Shown piece by piece: positions 46,439 to 55,533 of a DNA stretch of 64,000 bases. The position numbers were made by a program, and so were the translations under genes. Position 1 is the stretch's first letter, and every line of letters begins with the position of its first letter. The notes under the pieces were generated by a model. The model saw only the letters and a list, made by a program, of their open reading frames with translations. It was not told the DNA's origin and did not search any database. The stretch is from Neorhizobium alkalisoli. Its GTDB lineage: Bacteria; Pseudomonadota; Alphaproteobacteria; Rhizobiales; Rhizobiaceae. The stretch lies in assembly GCF_007829835.1 (NCBI RefSeq), contig NZ_VIWP01000002.1, forward strand, positions 248,001-312,000, in the 5' to 3' direction.

Positions 46439-47683
46439 TTGGATATTGTAACAGGTTTCATGATCTGGGCCGCAGAAGCGACGACGCTTGGCGCGCTTTT
46501 GTGCTCGAGATGGTTTTACGAGCGTCAGCGGTTTTATCTCAGCTGGGGCGGTGGTTTCATTCTGCACGGCACCGGGGTCGCGCTCGTCGCGCTCCGCGGC
46601 GATCTCCCCGAATTCATATCCATCGAGGTTGCCAATACGGTGGCGCTTTCCGGCGTCGGACTATGGATCGCCGGGATGATGCAGTTCGACAATCGCCGCG
46701 TCGATCCCTATGCCGCAATCCCTGCGCTGCTGTGGATCGCCGGCATGTTCCTCAATCCCGTACGTGAGACCTTCGCCTATCGTGTGGCACTGTTTCATGG
46801 CGCGGCCTCGATCGGCTTCATGATGCTGATCGGAGTGATGCTTGCGAGCAGGGAAGCCCGGAAATCCCATACCCGCCGGGTCTTTGCCGCCTTTATCGGG
46901 ATCCAGGTCGTTTCCGGCATCATCGTCGCGGCGCTCGCCCTCACCAAGCAGCCGAGCACGTTTGCCAGCGATACAAAGTCTCTCTGGCTGCTGATCTCGG
47001 CCGCCCTGTGTTTTGTGGCCGCCCTGATGTGCGGCGCCAAGCTCATCAACGAACGCTCGGAAGCCAAGCTCAAGCTGCTGGCGCAGACGGACCCATTGAC
47101 CGGCGTCCTCAATCGGCGTGGCCTGATCGACGAATTCGAGCGCATGAGAAAGGCGGCACCGCCCCATGTTCCCATGCTGGCGCTCATTCATTTCGATCTC
47201 GACGGTTTCAAGCAGATCAACGATCGCTACGGCCATCAGGCCGGCGACGAGGTGCTGATCGCCTTTGCGCGGATCGGCGCCGCTTCGCAGCGCGGCCGCG
47301 GCTCGTTCGGCCGCATGGGCGGCGAGGAGTTTGCCTCGATCGTGCATGTCAGGGACATGATCGAGGCAGCAAGCCTTTCGGAAGCGATCCGCACGACATT
47401 GAAGCACCAGCTGATCAAGGCCGGAGAGCATCAGATCATCTGCACGGTCAGCTCCGGCATTGCGATTGCAGAGACAAAGGACGCGGATCTCGACATGCTG
47501 CTCAGCGCTGCAGACAGGGCGCTTTATGTGGCGAAGACGAGCGGGCGCGACCGCACCGCGATCAGCACGGATGGCGATGTCTCGATCATTCCCTCGGTCG
47601 ATCACTCGGAAGAACCGGCGGCGATCGTCGATATCAGCCGGCAGATCGCGGCGCTGAAACGGATTGCCGCCATCGCCAAATAA
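46439..47683 (+). CDS. Membrane GGDEF diguanylate cyclase
   Basis: This 414-residue protein has six or seven membrane helices (residues 1-200) and then a GGDEF domain that makes cyclic di-GMP. The active motif is GGEEF in FGRMGGEEFASIV, and the substrate-binding region is FDLDGFKQINDRYGHQAGDE. The inhibitory RxxD site upstream of GGEEF reads RGRG, so product inhibition through it is not expected. TTG is the most likely start, with GGGGAG 8 nt upstream; the first ATG would cut the first helix. The sensing role of the membrane region is unknown. Confidence 0.9.
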   Translation: MDIVTGFMIWAAEATTLGALLCSRWFYERQRFYLSWGGGFILHGTGVALVALRGDLPEFISIEVANTVALSGVGLWIAGMMQFDNRRVDPYAAIPALLWIAGMFLNPVRETFAYRVALFHGAASIGFMMLIGVMLASREARKSHTRRVFAAFIGIQVVSGIIVAALALTKQPSTFASDTKSLWLLISAALCFVAALMCGAKLINERSEAKLKLLAQTDPLTGVLNRRGLIDEFERMRKAAPPHVPMLALIHFDLDGFKQINDRYGHQAGDEVLIAFARIGAASQRGRGSFGRMGGEEFASIVHVRDMIEAASLSEAIRTTLKHQLIKAGEHQIICTVSSGIAIAETKDADLDMLLSAADRALYVAKTSGRDRTAISTDGDVSIIPSVDHSEEPAAIVDISRQIAALKRIAAIAK

Positions 47684-47787
47684 TCGGCAGGTGGCCGGCG
47701 CACCGAACAGTCAGTTCCGATAATTCGCCCTTGTCTTCCAGGCCGGATGGCGCATTTCTTGGCCATTGCAATCTGGAGGGCGCGGCC

Positions 47788-49542
47788 ATGCTGAAACGAT
47801 TTCTGGGAACGGTTTTTGCTGGTTTTCTGATCATCAGTCCGGCCGTGGCGCAGCAGGCATCCGACACAGTCGCGCCGGAACGGGCGACGGGCTTCAAGCC
47901 GGGAAAACGTGTCGAGACGAAAAACTTCATGGTCGCTGCCGCAAATCCGCTCGCTGCCGAGGCGGGACGCGACGTCATCGCCAAAGGCGGCAGCGCGATC
48001 GATGCGCTGATCGCCGTGCAGTCAGTGCTCGGCTTGGTCGAGCCGCAAAGTTCCGGCCTCGGCGGCGGCGCCTTCCTCGTCTATTACGATGCCAAGGCGG
48101 GCAAGCTGACCACGTTCGACGGCCGCGAAACGGCACCGATGGCGGCAACACCAAAACTCTTTCTCGACGATCAGGGCCAGCCGCTGAAATTCATGGAAGC
48201 GGTGGTGGGCGGCCGTTCGGTCGGAACGCCGGGCACGGTGCGATTGCTGGAAGAGGTGCATCGCCGCTACGGCAAGGCGAACTGGTCCGGACTGTTCGAC
48301 AGGGCGGAAACGCTGGCAACAGACGGTTTTGCGGTTTCGCCACGGCTTGCCGGATTGCTGGCAGTCGAAGGCGACAAGCTGAAGACCTATGAAGGCACAC
48401 GCAGCTATTTCTACGACGCATCCGGCGCACCGCTGAAGGCCGGCGTGATCCTGAAGAACCCCGATTATGCCGAAAGCCTGAAGGCGATCGCGACGGGAGG
48501 GGCGGATGCTTTCTACAAGGGGCCGATTGCCGAGGCGATCGTGCGCACCGTACGGGAGGCCAAGGGCAATCCCGGCGTCCTGTCGCTCGAGGACCTTGCC
48601 AATTACCGCATCAAGGAACGCGAACCGGTCTGCTTCGATTACCGGGCGCTTGATGTCTGCGGCATGGGACCGCCCTCTTCCGGCGCTGTTGCGATCAGCC
48701 AGATGCTCGGCATGCTTGAAAATTTCGACATCAAGGGTTTTGGCCCGAAGAACGTTCAGAGCTGGCGGCTGATCGGTGATGCCCAGCGGCTCGCCTTTGC
48801 CGACCGCGAAAAATATCTGGCCGATACCGATTTTGCCCCCTCGCCGATCAAGGGGCTTCTGAAGAAGGATTATCTCGGAGAGCGGGCCAAGCTGCTCTAT
48901 GGCGAGAAGGCTCTTTCCAAGGATCAGGTGAAGGCCGGCGAGCCGACATGGGACCACGCGCTGCTGTTCGGCCGGGACGCAGCGATCGAACTGCCTTCCA
49001 CAAGCCATATCGTCATCGTTGACCGCGACGGCAATGTCGCGACGATGACGACGACGATCGAGAACGGTTTTGGTTCGCGGCTGATGGTGAATGGGTTCCT
49101 GCTCAACAACGAACTCACCGACTTCTCCTTCAAGACCCATGACGGCGGCATGGCTGTCGCGAACCGGGTCGAACCGGGCAAACGCCCGCGCTCCTCGATG
49201 TCGCCGACCATCGTGATGAAGGACGGCAAGCCGCTTCTGGCGATCGGTTCGCCGGGCGGCAGCCAGATCATCGGTTACGTGGCGCAGGCACTGGTCGCCT
49301 ATATCGACTGGGGCATGCCGGTCGAGGCGATCGTCGCACAGCCGCATCTCATCAATCGGTTCGGCACTTACGAGATCGAGACCGGTACCGATGCGGAAGC
49401 CATGGCCGAGCCTTTGAAGGCGATGGGCTATGAGGTGAAGGCAGGCGATATGAATTCAGGCCTGCAGGCGATTGAAATTACCGCACAGGGCCTCGCCGGC
49501 AGCGCAGACCCACGCCGCGAGGGCATTGCCGTCGGGGAATGA
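47788..49542 (+). CDS. ggt: Gamma-glutamyltransferase (gamma-glutamyl hydrolase)
   Basis: This 584-residue exported Ntn-hydrolase cleaves gamma-glutamyl bonds of glutathione and is made as a proenzyme. The signal peptide is MLKRFLGTVFAGFLIISPAV. The autocleavage and nucleophile residue is Thr405 in ELPSTSHIVIVD, with the downstream glycine-rich SPGGSQIIGYV loop for the substrate. The start ATG follows TGGAGGG. The frame is open far upstream, but that region belongs to the GGDEF gene in another frame. The two mature subunits would be about 380 and 180 residues, a normal size. Confidence 0.95.
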   Translation: MLKRFLGTVFAGFLIISPAVAQQASDTVAPERATGFKPGKRVETKNFMVAAANPLAAEAGRDVIAKGGSAIDALIAVQSVLGLVEPQSSGLGGGAFLVYYDAKAGKLTTFDGRETAPMAATPKLFLDDQGQPLKFMEAVVGGRSVGTPGTVRLLEEVHRRYGKANWSGLFDRAETLATDGFAVSPRLAGLLAVEGDKLKTYEGTRSYFYDASGAPLKAGVILKNPDYAESLKAIATGGADAFYKGPIAEAIVRTVREAKGNPGVLSLEDLANYRIKEREPVCFDYRALDVCGMGPPSSGAVAISQMLGMLENFDIKGFGPKNVQSWRLIGDAQRLAFADREKYLADTDFAPSPIKGLLKKDYLGERAKLLYGEKALSKDQVKAGEPTWDHALLFGRDAAIELPSTSHIVIVDRDGNVATMTTTIENGFGSRLMVNGFLLNNELTDFSFKTHDGGMAVANRVEPGKRPRSSMSPTIVMKDGKPLLAIGSPGGSQIIGYVAQALVAYIDWGMPVEAIVAQPHLINRFGTYEIETGTDAEAMAEPLKAMGYEVKAGDMNSGLQAIEITAQGLAGSADPRREGIAVGE

Positions 49543-49555
49543 GACGCCGCGAGGG

Positions 49556-50395
49556 TCACACTTCGGCGGAGCCATAAACGAGACCGGTTTTGGTTACGCC
49601 CTTGAGGTCGATCCAGGGCAGACCGTAAAGCACCGACAAGGCCGTCCAGGCATTTCGCACCACGGCCTCGTCCACCTCGTCCAGATCGAAGCGAAAACTG
49701 AATTCGGCGGCGACGGGCGAAAGTGTGTCCGGCTTCTTCCACCACAGGATCAGGGCGCATTTCGCAGAAAAATCGCCGAAATCCAGCTTGCCGTCCTCAA
49801 AGACATGCTCGGTGATATTGAGGCCGCGGACGGTGCAGACGGCCGTATCCTTTGGCGGCAGATCGCGTTGGGGCACATTATCGTAAGGGGCGAGGCAATC
49901 GCCGACCGTGCGCGGTAGGCTGCCGGGATCAAACTCTGCTTTCGCGGAACGGCTGAACAGCGCCCAGAAACGCGGCGTATCCGCCGGTGGCATCAGCTTG
50001 ACGTCCTCCTCGAATTTTTCCTGGGCATCGTCCTTTTCGTCACGCTTTCTGGCCGCGAAATTCTGGGAGGCCGCAAGCAGCCGGTCTCCGTGGCGGAATT
50101 TCAGCGTTGCCTCCCAGTCGCCGTTCGAGCCCAATTTGCGGCGCAGGCGAAAGACGAGATCCGAGCGGCGATAGAGGGTGTTCGCCTCTGTATCGAGAAA
50201 GATGATCTCCCGCTGCTTGTCGGCATTGTCAGCAACGAGCCTGCCTTTGGTCGCGATCCCGAAAGGTTTCAGGCGGCGCCCGGCATCTTCCCAGAACTGG
50301 GCCACCTGCGAGCGGCAGGCCTGTTGATTGCCCGAAAAACGCTCGGCGCGCAGGGTCAGCTTGCATTCCCGCGACGACAGTTCTGCCTGATCCAT
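49556..50395 (-). CDS. CYTH-like (triphosphate tunnel) domain protein, tentative
   Basis: This 279-residue cytosolic protein has features seen in CYTH/TTM proteins: an N-terminal SRECKLTL strand, basic strands (TLYRRSDLVFRLRRK, WEATLKFRHGD) and an acidic EKFEEDVKL. These could line a tunnel for triphosphate or polyphosphate. Similarity is by pattern only and the usual ExExK is imperfect. The start ATG at 50395 is chosen over a TTG at 50407 because GGGGGG precedes it. It converges on ggt. The substrate is unknown. Confidence 0.5.
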   Translation of the reverse strand: MDQAELSSRECKLTLRAERFSGNQQACRSQVAQFWEDAGRRLKPFGIATKGRLVADNADKQREIIFLDTEANTLYRRSDLVFRLRRKLGSNGDWEATLKFRHGDRLLAASQNFAARKRDEKDDAQEKFEEDVKLMPPADTPRFWALFSRSAKAEFDPGSLPRTVGDCLAPYDNVPQRDLPPKDTAVCTVRGLNITEHVFEDGKLDFGDFSAKCALILWWKKPDTLSPVAAEFSFRFDLDEVDEAVVRNAWTALSVLYGLPWIDLKGVTKTGLVYGSAEV

Positions 50396-50519
50396 AACGC
50401 CCCCCAACGTATCTCTATCAGCTAAAGTGTGATCGCAATCCAGAATTGCGTCAATCCGGCAATTTTCGCGTCATCGCCACCCCTTCCCCACCCTTGCGAA
50501 ATCCGCTAGCTCTCGAGGC

Positions 50520-51767
50520 ATGACCAAGCTTGCCGATTTCCTTTCCATCGATCCCGATACCCGCCACGTCTCGCTGAATGGCCGCAATCCGGCCTTTTAT
50601 GGCGACCCCAACCGGGTCTATGCGGCGCTGCATGCCCAATGTCCGACCTTTTACTGGGAAGAGCAGAAACAGTGGTTCTTTACCGGGTATGACCATGTGA
50701 ACGCGCTGCTGCGCGACCGCCGTTTCGGAAGGCAGATCCTGCATATCGCCAGCCGCGAGGAACTCGGGCTTGCCGAACCGGAACCGCATCTGACAAATTT
50801 CGATCTCGCCGAACTGCATTCGCTGCTGGAAGTCGAGCCGCCGGAACACACGCGGCTCAGAACACTGGTCAACCGCGCCTTCGTCTCGCGCCATATCGAA
50901 CGGCTGCGCCCGGAAATCGCCGATCTGGCGGAAAAGCTGATCGATGGGTTCGAGAAGGACGGCGAAACCGAACTTCTCTCTGCCTTCGCCGATATCATCC
51001 CGGTAACGATGATCGGCCGCATGATCGGCATTCCCGACGAGATGGGGCCGCAGCTCCTGAAATGGTCCCACGACTATGTCGGCATGTATATGTTCAAGCG
51101 GACGAAAGAGGATGAATACGCCGCCGACCAGGCCGCAAAGGAGTTCGCGGACTACGTCAAAGAGCTGATCGCCGAGCGCCGCCGGGAGCCGCGTGAAGAC
51201 CTGCTCACCCACATGATCCATACCGAGCACAAGGGCCAGTATCTGACCGACGACGAACTGGTTTCGACAACGATCGTTCTGCTCAATGCCGGGCATGAGG
51301 CGACCGTTCACCAGATCGGTAATTCGGTCCGCATCATTCTCGAAAGCGGGATCGACCCCAGAACCCTGTTTGCCGACGAGAAGGTGACCGAGCGCACGGT
51401 CGAGGAGACACTGAGGATCTGCGCACCGGTCCACATCTTCCAGCGCTGGGCACTGGAGGACGTCGAGCTGGACGGGCTGTCCTTCAAGCGCGGCGACAAG
51501 GTGAGCCTGATCCTGGCTGCCGCCAATCTCGATCCGCAGAAATTCTCCGACCCGCTGGCCTTCAAGCCGGACCGGCAGGAAGCGCCCAACCTCTCCTTCG
51601 GCGCCGGCATCCATTTCTGCATCGGCGCGCCGCTGGCACGACTGGAGCTCAACACCGTTCTCCCCATCCTCTTCCGCCGCCTGCCGGGACTGAAGATCGC
51701 GGCTCAGCCGACCGTAAAAGACGTCTATCATTTCCACGGGCTGGAGAAGCTGGAGCTGCGCTGGTAA
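50520..51767 (+). CDS. Cytochrome P450
   Basis: This 415-residue soluble bacterial P450 has the heme loop LSFGAGIHFCIGAPLARLE, with Cys367 as the iron ligand, and the ExxR of the K helix in VEETLRI. The I-helix motif is NAGHEATVHQIG, with Glu260 then Ala261 where most P450s have Thr. No ferredoxin or ferredoxin reductase partner is next to it, so electrons must come from elsewhere. The substrate cannot be predicted. It may be monocistronic; no operon partner is evident. Confidence 0.95.
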   Translation: MTKLADFLSIDPDTRHVSLNGRNPAFYGDPNRVYAALHAQCPTFYWEEQKQWFFTGYDHVNALLRDRRFGRQILHIASREELGLAEPEPHLTNFDLAELHSLLEVEPPEHTRLRTLVNRAFVSRHIERLRPEIADLAEKLIDGFEKDGETELLSAFADIIPVTMIGRMIGIPDEMGPQLLKWSHDYVGMYMFKRTKEDEYAADQAAKEFADYVKELIAERRREPREDLLTHMIHTEHKGQYLTDDELVSTTIVLLNAGHEATVHQIGNSVRIILESGIDPRTLFADEKVTERTVEETLRICAPVHIFQRWALEDVELDGLSFKRGDKVSLILAAANLDPQKFSDPLAFKPDRQEAPNLSFGAGIHFCIGAPLARLELNTVLPILFRRLPGLKIAAQPTVKDVYHFHGLEKLELRW

Positions 51768-51846
51768 CGCCGCAGTTCCGTTTTGGCGGCCGATCCTGTA
51801 TGCTTTTCCCTGGACGGATATCGCCACGGCAAATGGATCGACTGGA

Positions 51847-52065
51847 ATGCGGACCGAGCATCTGCAGCGCATGGTCAAAGCAGTGGAGGACGGCGACATC
51901 GATACTGCGCGGGCGGTACTCGACGAAGCCGCGGAGACGGCTGATCACGACCCATCGCCAAAAACACAACGGGTGCCGGGGCGCTTCAAGGGCAGGATGA
52001 CTGTCGGGCCTGAATTTTTCCAGCCGCTGAGCGAAGAGGAACTCAAAGAGCTCACGGCAGAATGA
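51847..52065 (+). CDS. Atypical antitoxin of a PIN-domain toxin pair
   Basis: This 72-residue hydrophilic protein shares its last four bases (ATGA) with the start of a PIN toxin gene. Its C-terminus (RFKGRMTVGPEFFQPLSEEE) resembles the toxin-binding tail of Phd/VapB-type antitoxins. The first 35 residues (HLQRMVKAVEDGDIDTARAV) are a helical pair unlike the standard DNA-binding Phd N-terminus. The antitoxin role follows from position and tail. Confidence 0.7.
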   Translation: MRTEHLQRMVKAVEDGDIDTARAVLDEAAETADHDPSPKTQRVPGRFKGRMTVGPEFFQPLSEEELKELTAE

Positions 52066-52448
52066 AATATCTGCTCGATACCCATGCGCTTTTGTGGTGG
52101 CTCGCTGACGACCCGCAACTTTCCGAAACGGCTGGCGATGCAATCAGATCTCCAGATAACGATATCTATGTGAGCGCCGCATCCGCGTGGGAAATCGCGA
52201 CGAAATTCGCGAAGGGCCGGCTTCCTGCCGCCTCCCTGCTTCTTCCGGATTTTCGCAGCGTGATCGAGGAAGAAGGGTTCGTCGAGCTTTCGATCAGTAG
52301 CGAACACATGGTCAGAAGTGCTTTCCTTCCGGGTGAACACCGTGATCCATTCGATCGCATTCTCGCGGCACAATCGATTATCGAAGACATGGCCCTGATA
52401 TCGATCGATCCTCAGATTCAGCCGCTCGGCGTTTCGACGCATTGGTGA
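52062..52448 (+). CDS. PIN-domain ribonuclease toxin (VapC family)
   Basis: This 128-residue PIN protein has the acidic active-site residues in place: MKYLLDTHALLWWL (Asp), SAASAWEIATKFAKG (Glu) and HRDPFDRILAAQSI (two Asp). It ends with a typical ISIDPQIQPLGV strand. Family members cut tRNA or rRNA. It overlaps its antitoxin by 4 bases, the classic type II operon. Confidence 0.88.
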   Translation: MKYLLDTHALLWWLADDPQLSETAGDAIRSPDNDIYVSAASAWEIATKFAKGRLPAASLLLPDFRSVIEEEGFVELSISSEHMVRSAFLPGEHRDPFDRILAAQSIIEDMALISIDPQIQPLGVSTHW

Positions 52449-52607
52449 ATGCCGCGGCATCTGCCCGAATTCGGGCGGCCGGATGCACGATCGAAAGGCA
52501 GGCTGCGCCGAAAACACATGGCTCGCATGCAATGTCTTCAATTGCTTAAGGGCATGTGTACCGTATAGTACGCGGCAGGGAGGGATTTTTGAAAAGGCCC
52601 TTACCCC

Positions 52608-53027
52608 GTGTCCAGGCGCAAGACAGCCATTCTCCTTTCCCGCAGCCTTCAGAACAGCCGCATCGCGCAGGTCGCGGTGATCGTTGCCATGTGGCTGGCG
52701 GGCGAGGCGATCTCGCGGCTGAGCGGCCTTCCCGTTCCCGGCGCGGTGATCGGCATGTTTGCGCTTCTGGCGCTTCTCGCCACCGGCGTGATCCGCCTTT
52801 CCAGCATGCGGCGCGGCGCCTATTGGCTGCTGGCCGACATGCTTCTGTTCTTCATCCCTGCCGTGCTTGCCGTTCTCGACCATGGCGAATTCATCGGGCT
52901 GATCGGGCTGAAGATCATCGCGGTCATCCTTGCCGGCACGCTTGCCGTGATGTGCATGACCGCGCTTGCGGTCGATCTCGGATATCGTTTGATGGTGGCG
53001 CTGGAGAACCGGCGTGTTCACGCTTGA
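52608..53027 (+). CDS. lrgA: LrgA/CidA-family holin-like membrane protein
   Basis: This 139-residue protein has four predicted helices. PVPGAVIGMFALLALLATGV carries the conserved PGxxxGM-type motif, and LADMLLFFIPAVLAVLDHGE is typical of the CidA/LrgA family, which affects murein hydrolase activity or solute export. It starts with GTG and overlaps the lrgB-like gene by 20 bases on the same strand, so the two are made together. Confidence 0.85.
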   Translation: MSRRKTAILLSRSLQNSRIAQVAVIVAMWLAGEAISRLSGLPVPGAVIGMFALLALLATGVIRLSSMRRGAYWLLADMLLFFIPAVLAVLDHGEFIGLIGLKIIAVILAGTLAVMCMTALAVDLGYRLMVALENRRVHA

Positions 53028-53712
53028 AAACGGCCTGACCACGCTTTTCTGGTCGGCTGCGACAATCTTTTTCTATTATCTCTCGAAGCTCATCTATCGC
53101 CGCTGGCCGAAGAACCTGCTGTCGCCGCTGATCGTTGCACCGGCGGTGCTGGTGGTGATCGCGCTCGTCCTGCATACGAGCTACCGCGAATATATCGGCG
53201 CGACCCATTGGCTGATGGTCGTGCTCGGACCCGTAACGGTCGCCTTTGCCGTGCCGATCTACGAAAAGCGCGCGATGATCTCGAAATACTGGCCGGTGCT
53301 TGCCTTCGGCATCGTGGTCGGCAGTTCTACCGCAATTCTCACCGCCTGGGCGCTGGCGAGCCTGCTCAGCATCGACGGCACATTGCGGCTGAGCCTCCTG
53401 CCACGCTCGTTCAGCACGCCGTTCGCCATGGAAGTGTCTGAAAACATCGGCGGCGTGCCGGATCTGACGGCGTTTTTCGTGATCGTCACCGGCGTGCTCG
53501 GGGCGATCATGGGCGAAAGCCTGCTGCGGTTTCTGCCGCTGAAATCGACGCTCGCGCGCGGCGCCCTGTTCGGCATGGGTGCGCATGGCGCAGGCGTTGC
53601 CAAGGCAAACCAGATCGGCGCGGAAGAAGGCTCCGTCGCCGGCCTGGTCATGGTTCTGGTGGGCCTTGCGAATGTGCTGGCCGCGCCACTGCTTGCCGTG
53701 ATCCTGCGATAA
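53014..53712 (+). CDS. lrgB: LrgB-family membrane protein
   Basis: This 232-residue integral membrane protein shows family segments LGPVTVAFAVPIYEKR, SFSTPFAMEVSENIGGVP and ALFGMGAHGAGVAKA. With the LrgA-like partner it makes a paired module implicated in cell-lysis control or pyruvate/glycolate export, depending on species. The GTG start lies inside the lrgA coding end. It converges on the SDR gene at 53734. Confidence 0.88.
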   Translation: MFTLENGLTTLFWSAATIFFYYLSKLIYRRWPKNLLSPLIVAPAVLVVIALVLHTSYREYIGATHWLMVVLGPVTVAFAVPIYEKRAMISKYWPVLAFGIVVGSSTAILTAWALASLLSIDGTLRLSLLPRSFSTPFAMEVSENIGGVPDLTAFFVIVTGVLGAIMGESLLRFLPLKSTLARGALFGMGAHGAGVAKANQIGAEEGSVAGLVMVLVGLANVLAAPLLAVILR

Positions 53713-53733
53713 GACAAGCAGCGGCAGGATGGC

Positions 53734-54537
53734 TTAGGCGGCGATGCCGTAACGGCCGGCCGGGCGATTGAGCGAGAGATGCGGGCGCAGCTCGCCGCGG
53801 GCTGCGATATAGCTGTCGTAAAGAGCCTTGTCGGCGAGCGACGGAATGGTGATCAGTTCGCCCTGATCGAAACCGGCCAAAGCCGCATCCACGAGATCAC
53901 CCACTTCCATCACCATGTTCGGATCGAGATCGTCGAAGGACCGGCCAACGCGGTCGAAGATTTCGGTGCGGGTGAGACCCGGCAGCACAGCCTGGATGCT
54001 GACGCCGGTATTTTCGAGCTCGGCGGCGAGCGATTCCGTCAAGGTCAGGACAAAGCTCTTGGTAGCGCTGTAGGTGCCGTTGAAGAAATGCGGGGCGAGC
54101 GCCACAACAGAGGCGGTGTTGATGATCGCGCCTGCACCGCGTGCCACGAAAACCTGCGCGGCGGCAACGGCCAGGCGGTTTGCGGCCGTGACATTGAGAT
54201 CGACCATCGTGTCGAGATAATCGAGATCGCTCGTCAGCAGCGGGCCGTTCGGGCCAATGCCGGCATTGTTGACGAAGAGGCTGATCGTTTCATCGCTGCG
54301 CAGGCGCTGCTCGACCTTCACGACATCGCTTTTCTGCGAAAGATCGGCCGACAGAACATCCGCCATGATGCCGTGGGTGGCAGATAGCTTTTCAGCCAGC
54401 GCCGTGAGGCGGGTCGTGTCGCGGGCAACCAGAATAAGATCATAACCGCGGGCTGCCAGACGATCGGCATAGGTGGCGCCGATGCCGGACGAGGCGCCGG
54501 TCACAAGGGCGGTTTTGGGTTTCGATGTATCGGTCAT
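53734..54537 (-). CDS. Short-chain dehydrogenase/reductase
   Basis: This 267-residue classical SDR has the cofactor motif VTGASSGIGATYADRLAARG (residues 13-32), NNAGIGPNG, the catalytic Ser in INTASVVALAPHF and YSATKSFVLTLTES with Tyr-x3-Lys. The substrate is unknown. It is divergent from the MarR gene with a 22-bp palindrome between them, so it is the likely target of that regulator. Confidence 0.88.
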   Translation of the reverse strand: MTDTSKPKTALVTGASSGIGATYADRLAARGYDLILVARDTTRLTALAEKLSATHGIMADVLSADLSQKSDVVKVEQRLRSDETISLFVNNAGIGPNGPLLTSDLDYLDTMVDLNVTAANRLAVAAAQVFVARGAGAIINTASVVALAPHFFNGTYSATKSFVLTLTESLAAELENTGVSIQAVLPGLTRTEIFDRVGRSFDDLDPNMVMEVGDLVDAALAGFDQGELITIPSLADKALYDSYIAARGELRPHLSLNRPAGRYGIAA

Positions 54538-54577
54538 TGCTGCTCTCCTTGGATTGGGAATTCCGGTGGATCTGGAA

Positions 54578-54599
54578 TTTACTGGTATATGCCACTAAA
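54578..54599 (+). promoter_or_regulatory. Probable MarR operator
   Basis: The arms TTTACTGG and CCACTAAA form a 22-bp imperfect palindrome (7 of 8 paired) around TATATG in the divergent SDR/marR gap. The location, length and symmetry fit a MarR dimer site. Confidence 0.55.
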
Positions 54600-54704
54600 T
54601 ATGAAAAGGCGGATTTGATCCTGCAAGAGGGAGCCGCAAATTTTTAATTGGGATGGAAGCATCCCGCGAAACGGGGCATGCTGGCGCGACAGGACGGAAG
54701 AACG

Positions 54705-55193
54705 ATGAGCGCGAAACACGAAGAAGACGGCGTCTGGCTCTATTGCTCGAACAGCGCGATCCGTCGTGCGGCGAGACAGCTCGGCCAGCTTTACGAAGAT
54801 GCGATGGGCGATACCGGGCTCAAGGGAACCCAGTTCTCGCTGATGTCACAGATCGCCTATTCCGACGGGCCGACTTTGAAGACGCTTGCAGAAGCGATGG
54901 TGATGGATCTTTCGGCGCTCGGCCACACGCTGAAGCCGCTGATCCGTGACGGGCTGGTGGAGCTTGAACCCGACGAGAAGGACAAGCGCGTCAAGCGCGT
55001 GCGCCTGACGGCACAGGGTGTTGCAAAACAGCGGGAGATGACCGCTCGCTGGCAGGTGGCGCAGGACCGTTTCGATGCCACGTTCGGCAAGGAAAAATCG
55101 CAGGAATTGCGGCGGGTGATGAGCCTCATCTCCTCGCCGGAATTCGCCAGGACGTTTTCAAAGGGTGACGAAGACCAGGCCTCTAAAGCCTGA
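54705..55193 (+). CDS. MarR-family transcription regulator
   Basis: This 162-residue winged-helix regulator shows GTQFSLMSQIAYSDGPTLKTL, MDLSALGHTLKPLIRDGLVE (recognition helix) and DKRVKRVRLTAQG (wing). The start is MSAKHEED at 54705 with GGAAG upstream; a longer frame starts at 54648. MarR proteins usually repress a divergent gene and respond to small aromatic or oxidising ligands; none can be named here. Its 3' end overlaps the convergent cupin gene by 11 bases. Confidence 0.9.
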   Translation: MSAKHEEDGVWLYCSNSAIRRAARQLGQLYEDAMGDTGLKGTQFSLMSQIAYSDGPTLKTLAEAMVMDLSALGHTLKPLIRDGLVELEPDEKDKRVKRVRLTAQGVAKQREMTARWQVAQDRFDATFGKEKSQELRRVMSLISSPEFARTFSKGDEDQASKA

Positions 55194-55533
55194 TCACATA
55201 GTCCTTGCGAGTCGTTTTAATCACTTCCCAGCTTCCCTTGAAGCCGGGCCTTAAAACCATGCTGTCGCCGGCCTTTAGCTGGACAGGCTCGCCGCCCTCC
55301 TCTGTGACGACGGAATGGCCGGAGAGGATGTGGAAATATTCCCATTCCTCATAAACGATCCGCCATTTGCCCGGCGTCGCTTCCCAGATGCCGGCATAAA
55401 GGCCGCCATCCGCTTCCTCGATATTCCATGTGCGGAATTTCGGATTGCCGGAGATCAGCCGGTCCGGCGCAGGCGCGCCCTCCTCCGGTTCGACGCCGGC
55501 GAGATCGAATGTCGTCCAGTTCCCCATCATCAT
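55183..55533 (-). CDS. Small cupin-domain protein
   Basis: This 116-residue single-domain cupin of the DUF861-like (ethanolamine/ureidoglycolate) shape shows WRIVYEEWEYFHILSGHSVV and LKAGDSMVLRPGFKGSWEV as the two cupin motifs. Only one His is in the usual metal position, so metal binding and enzymatic activity are uncertain. It starts within a 4-base overlap of the bdcR stop, so it is the second gene of that operon. The MMM start leaves the exact ATG open. Confidence 0.8.
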   Translation of the reverse strand: MMMGNWTTFDLAGVEPEEGAPAPDRLISGNPKFRTWNIEEADGGLYAGIWEATPGKWRIVYEEWEYFHILSGHSVVTEEGGEPVQLKAGDSMVLRPGFKGSWEVIKTTRKDYVIRL

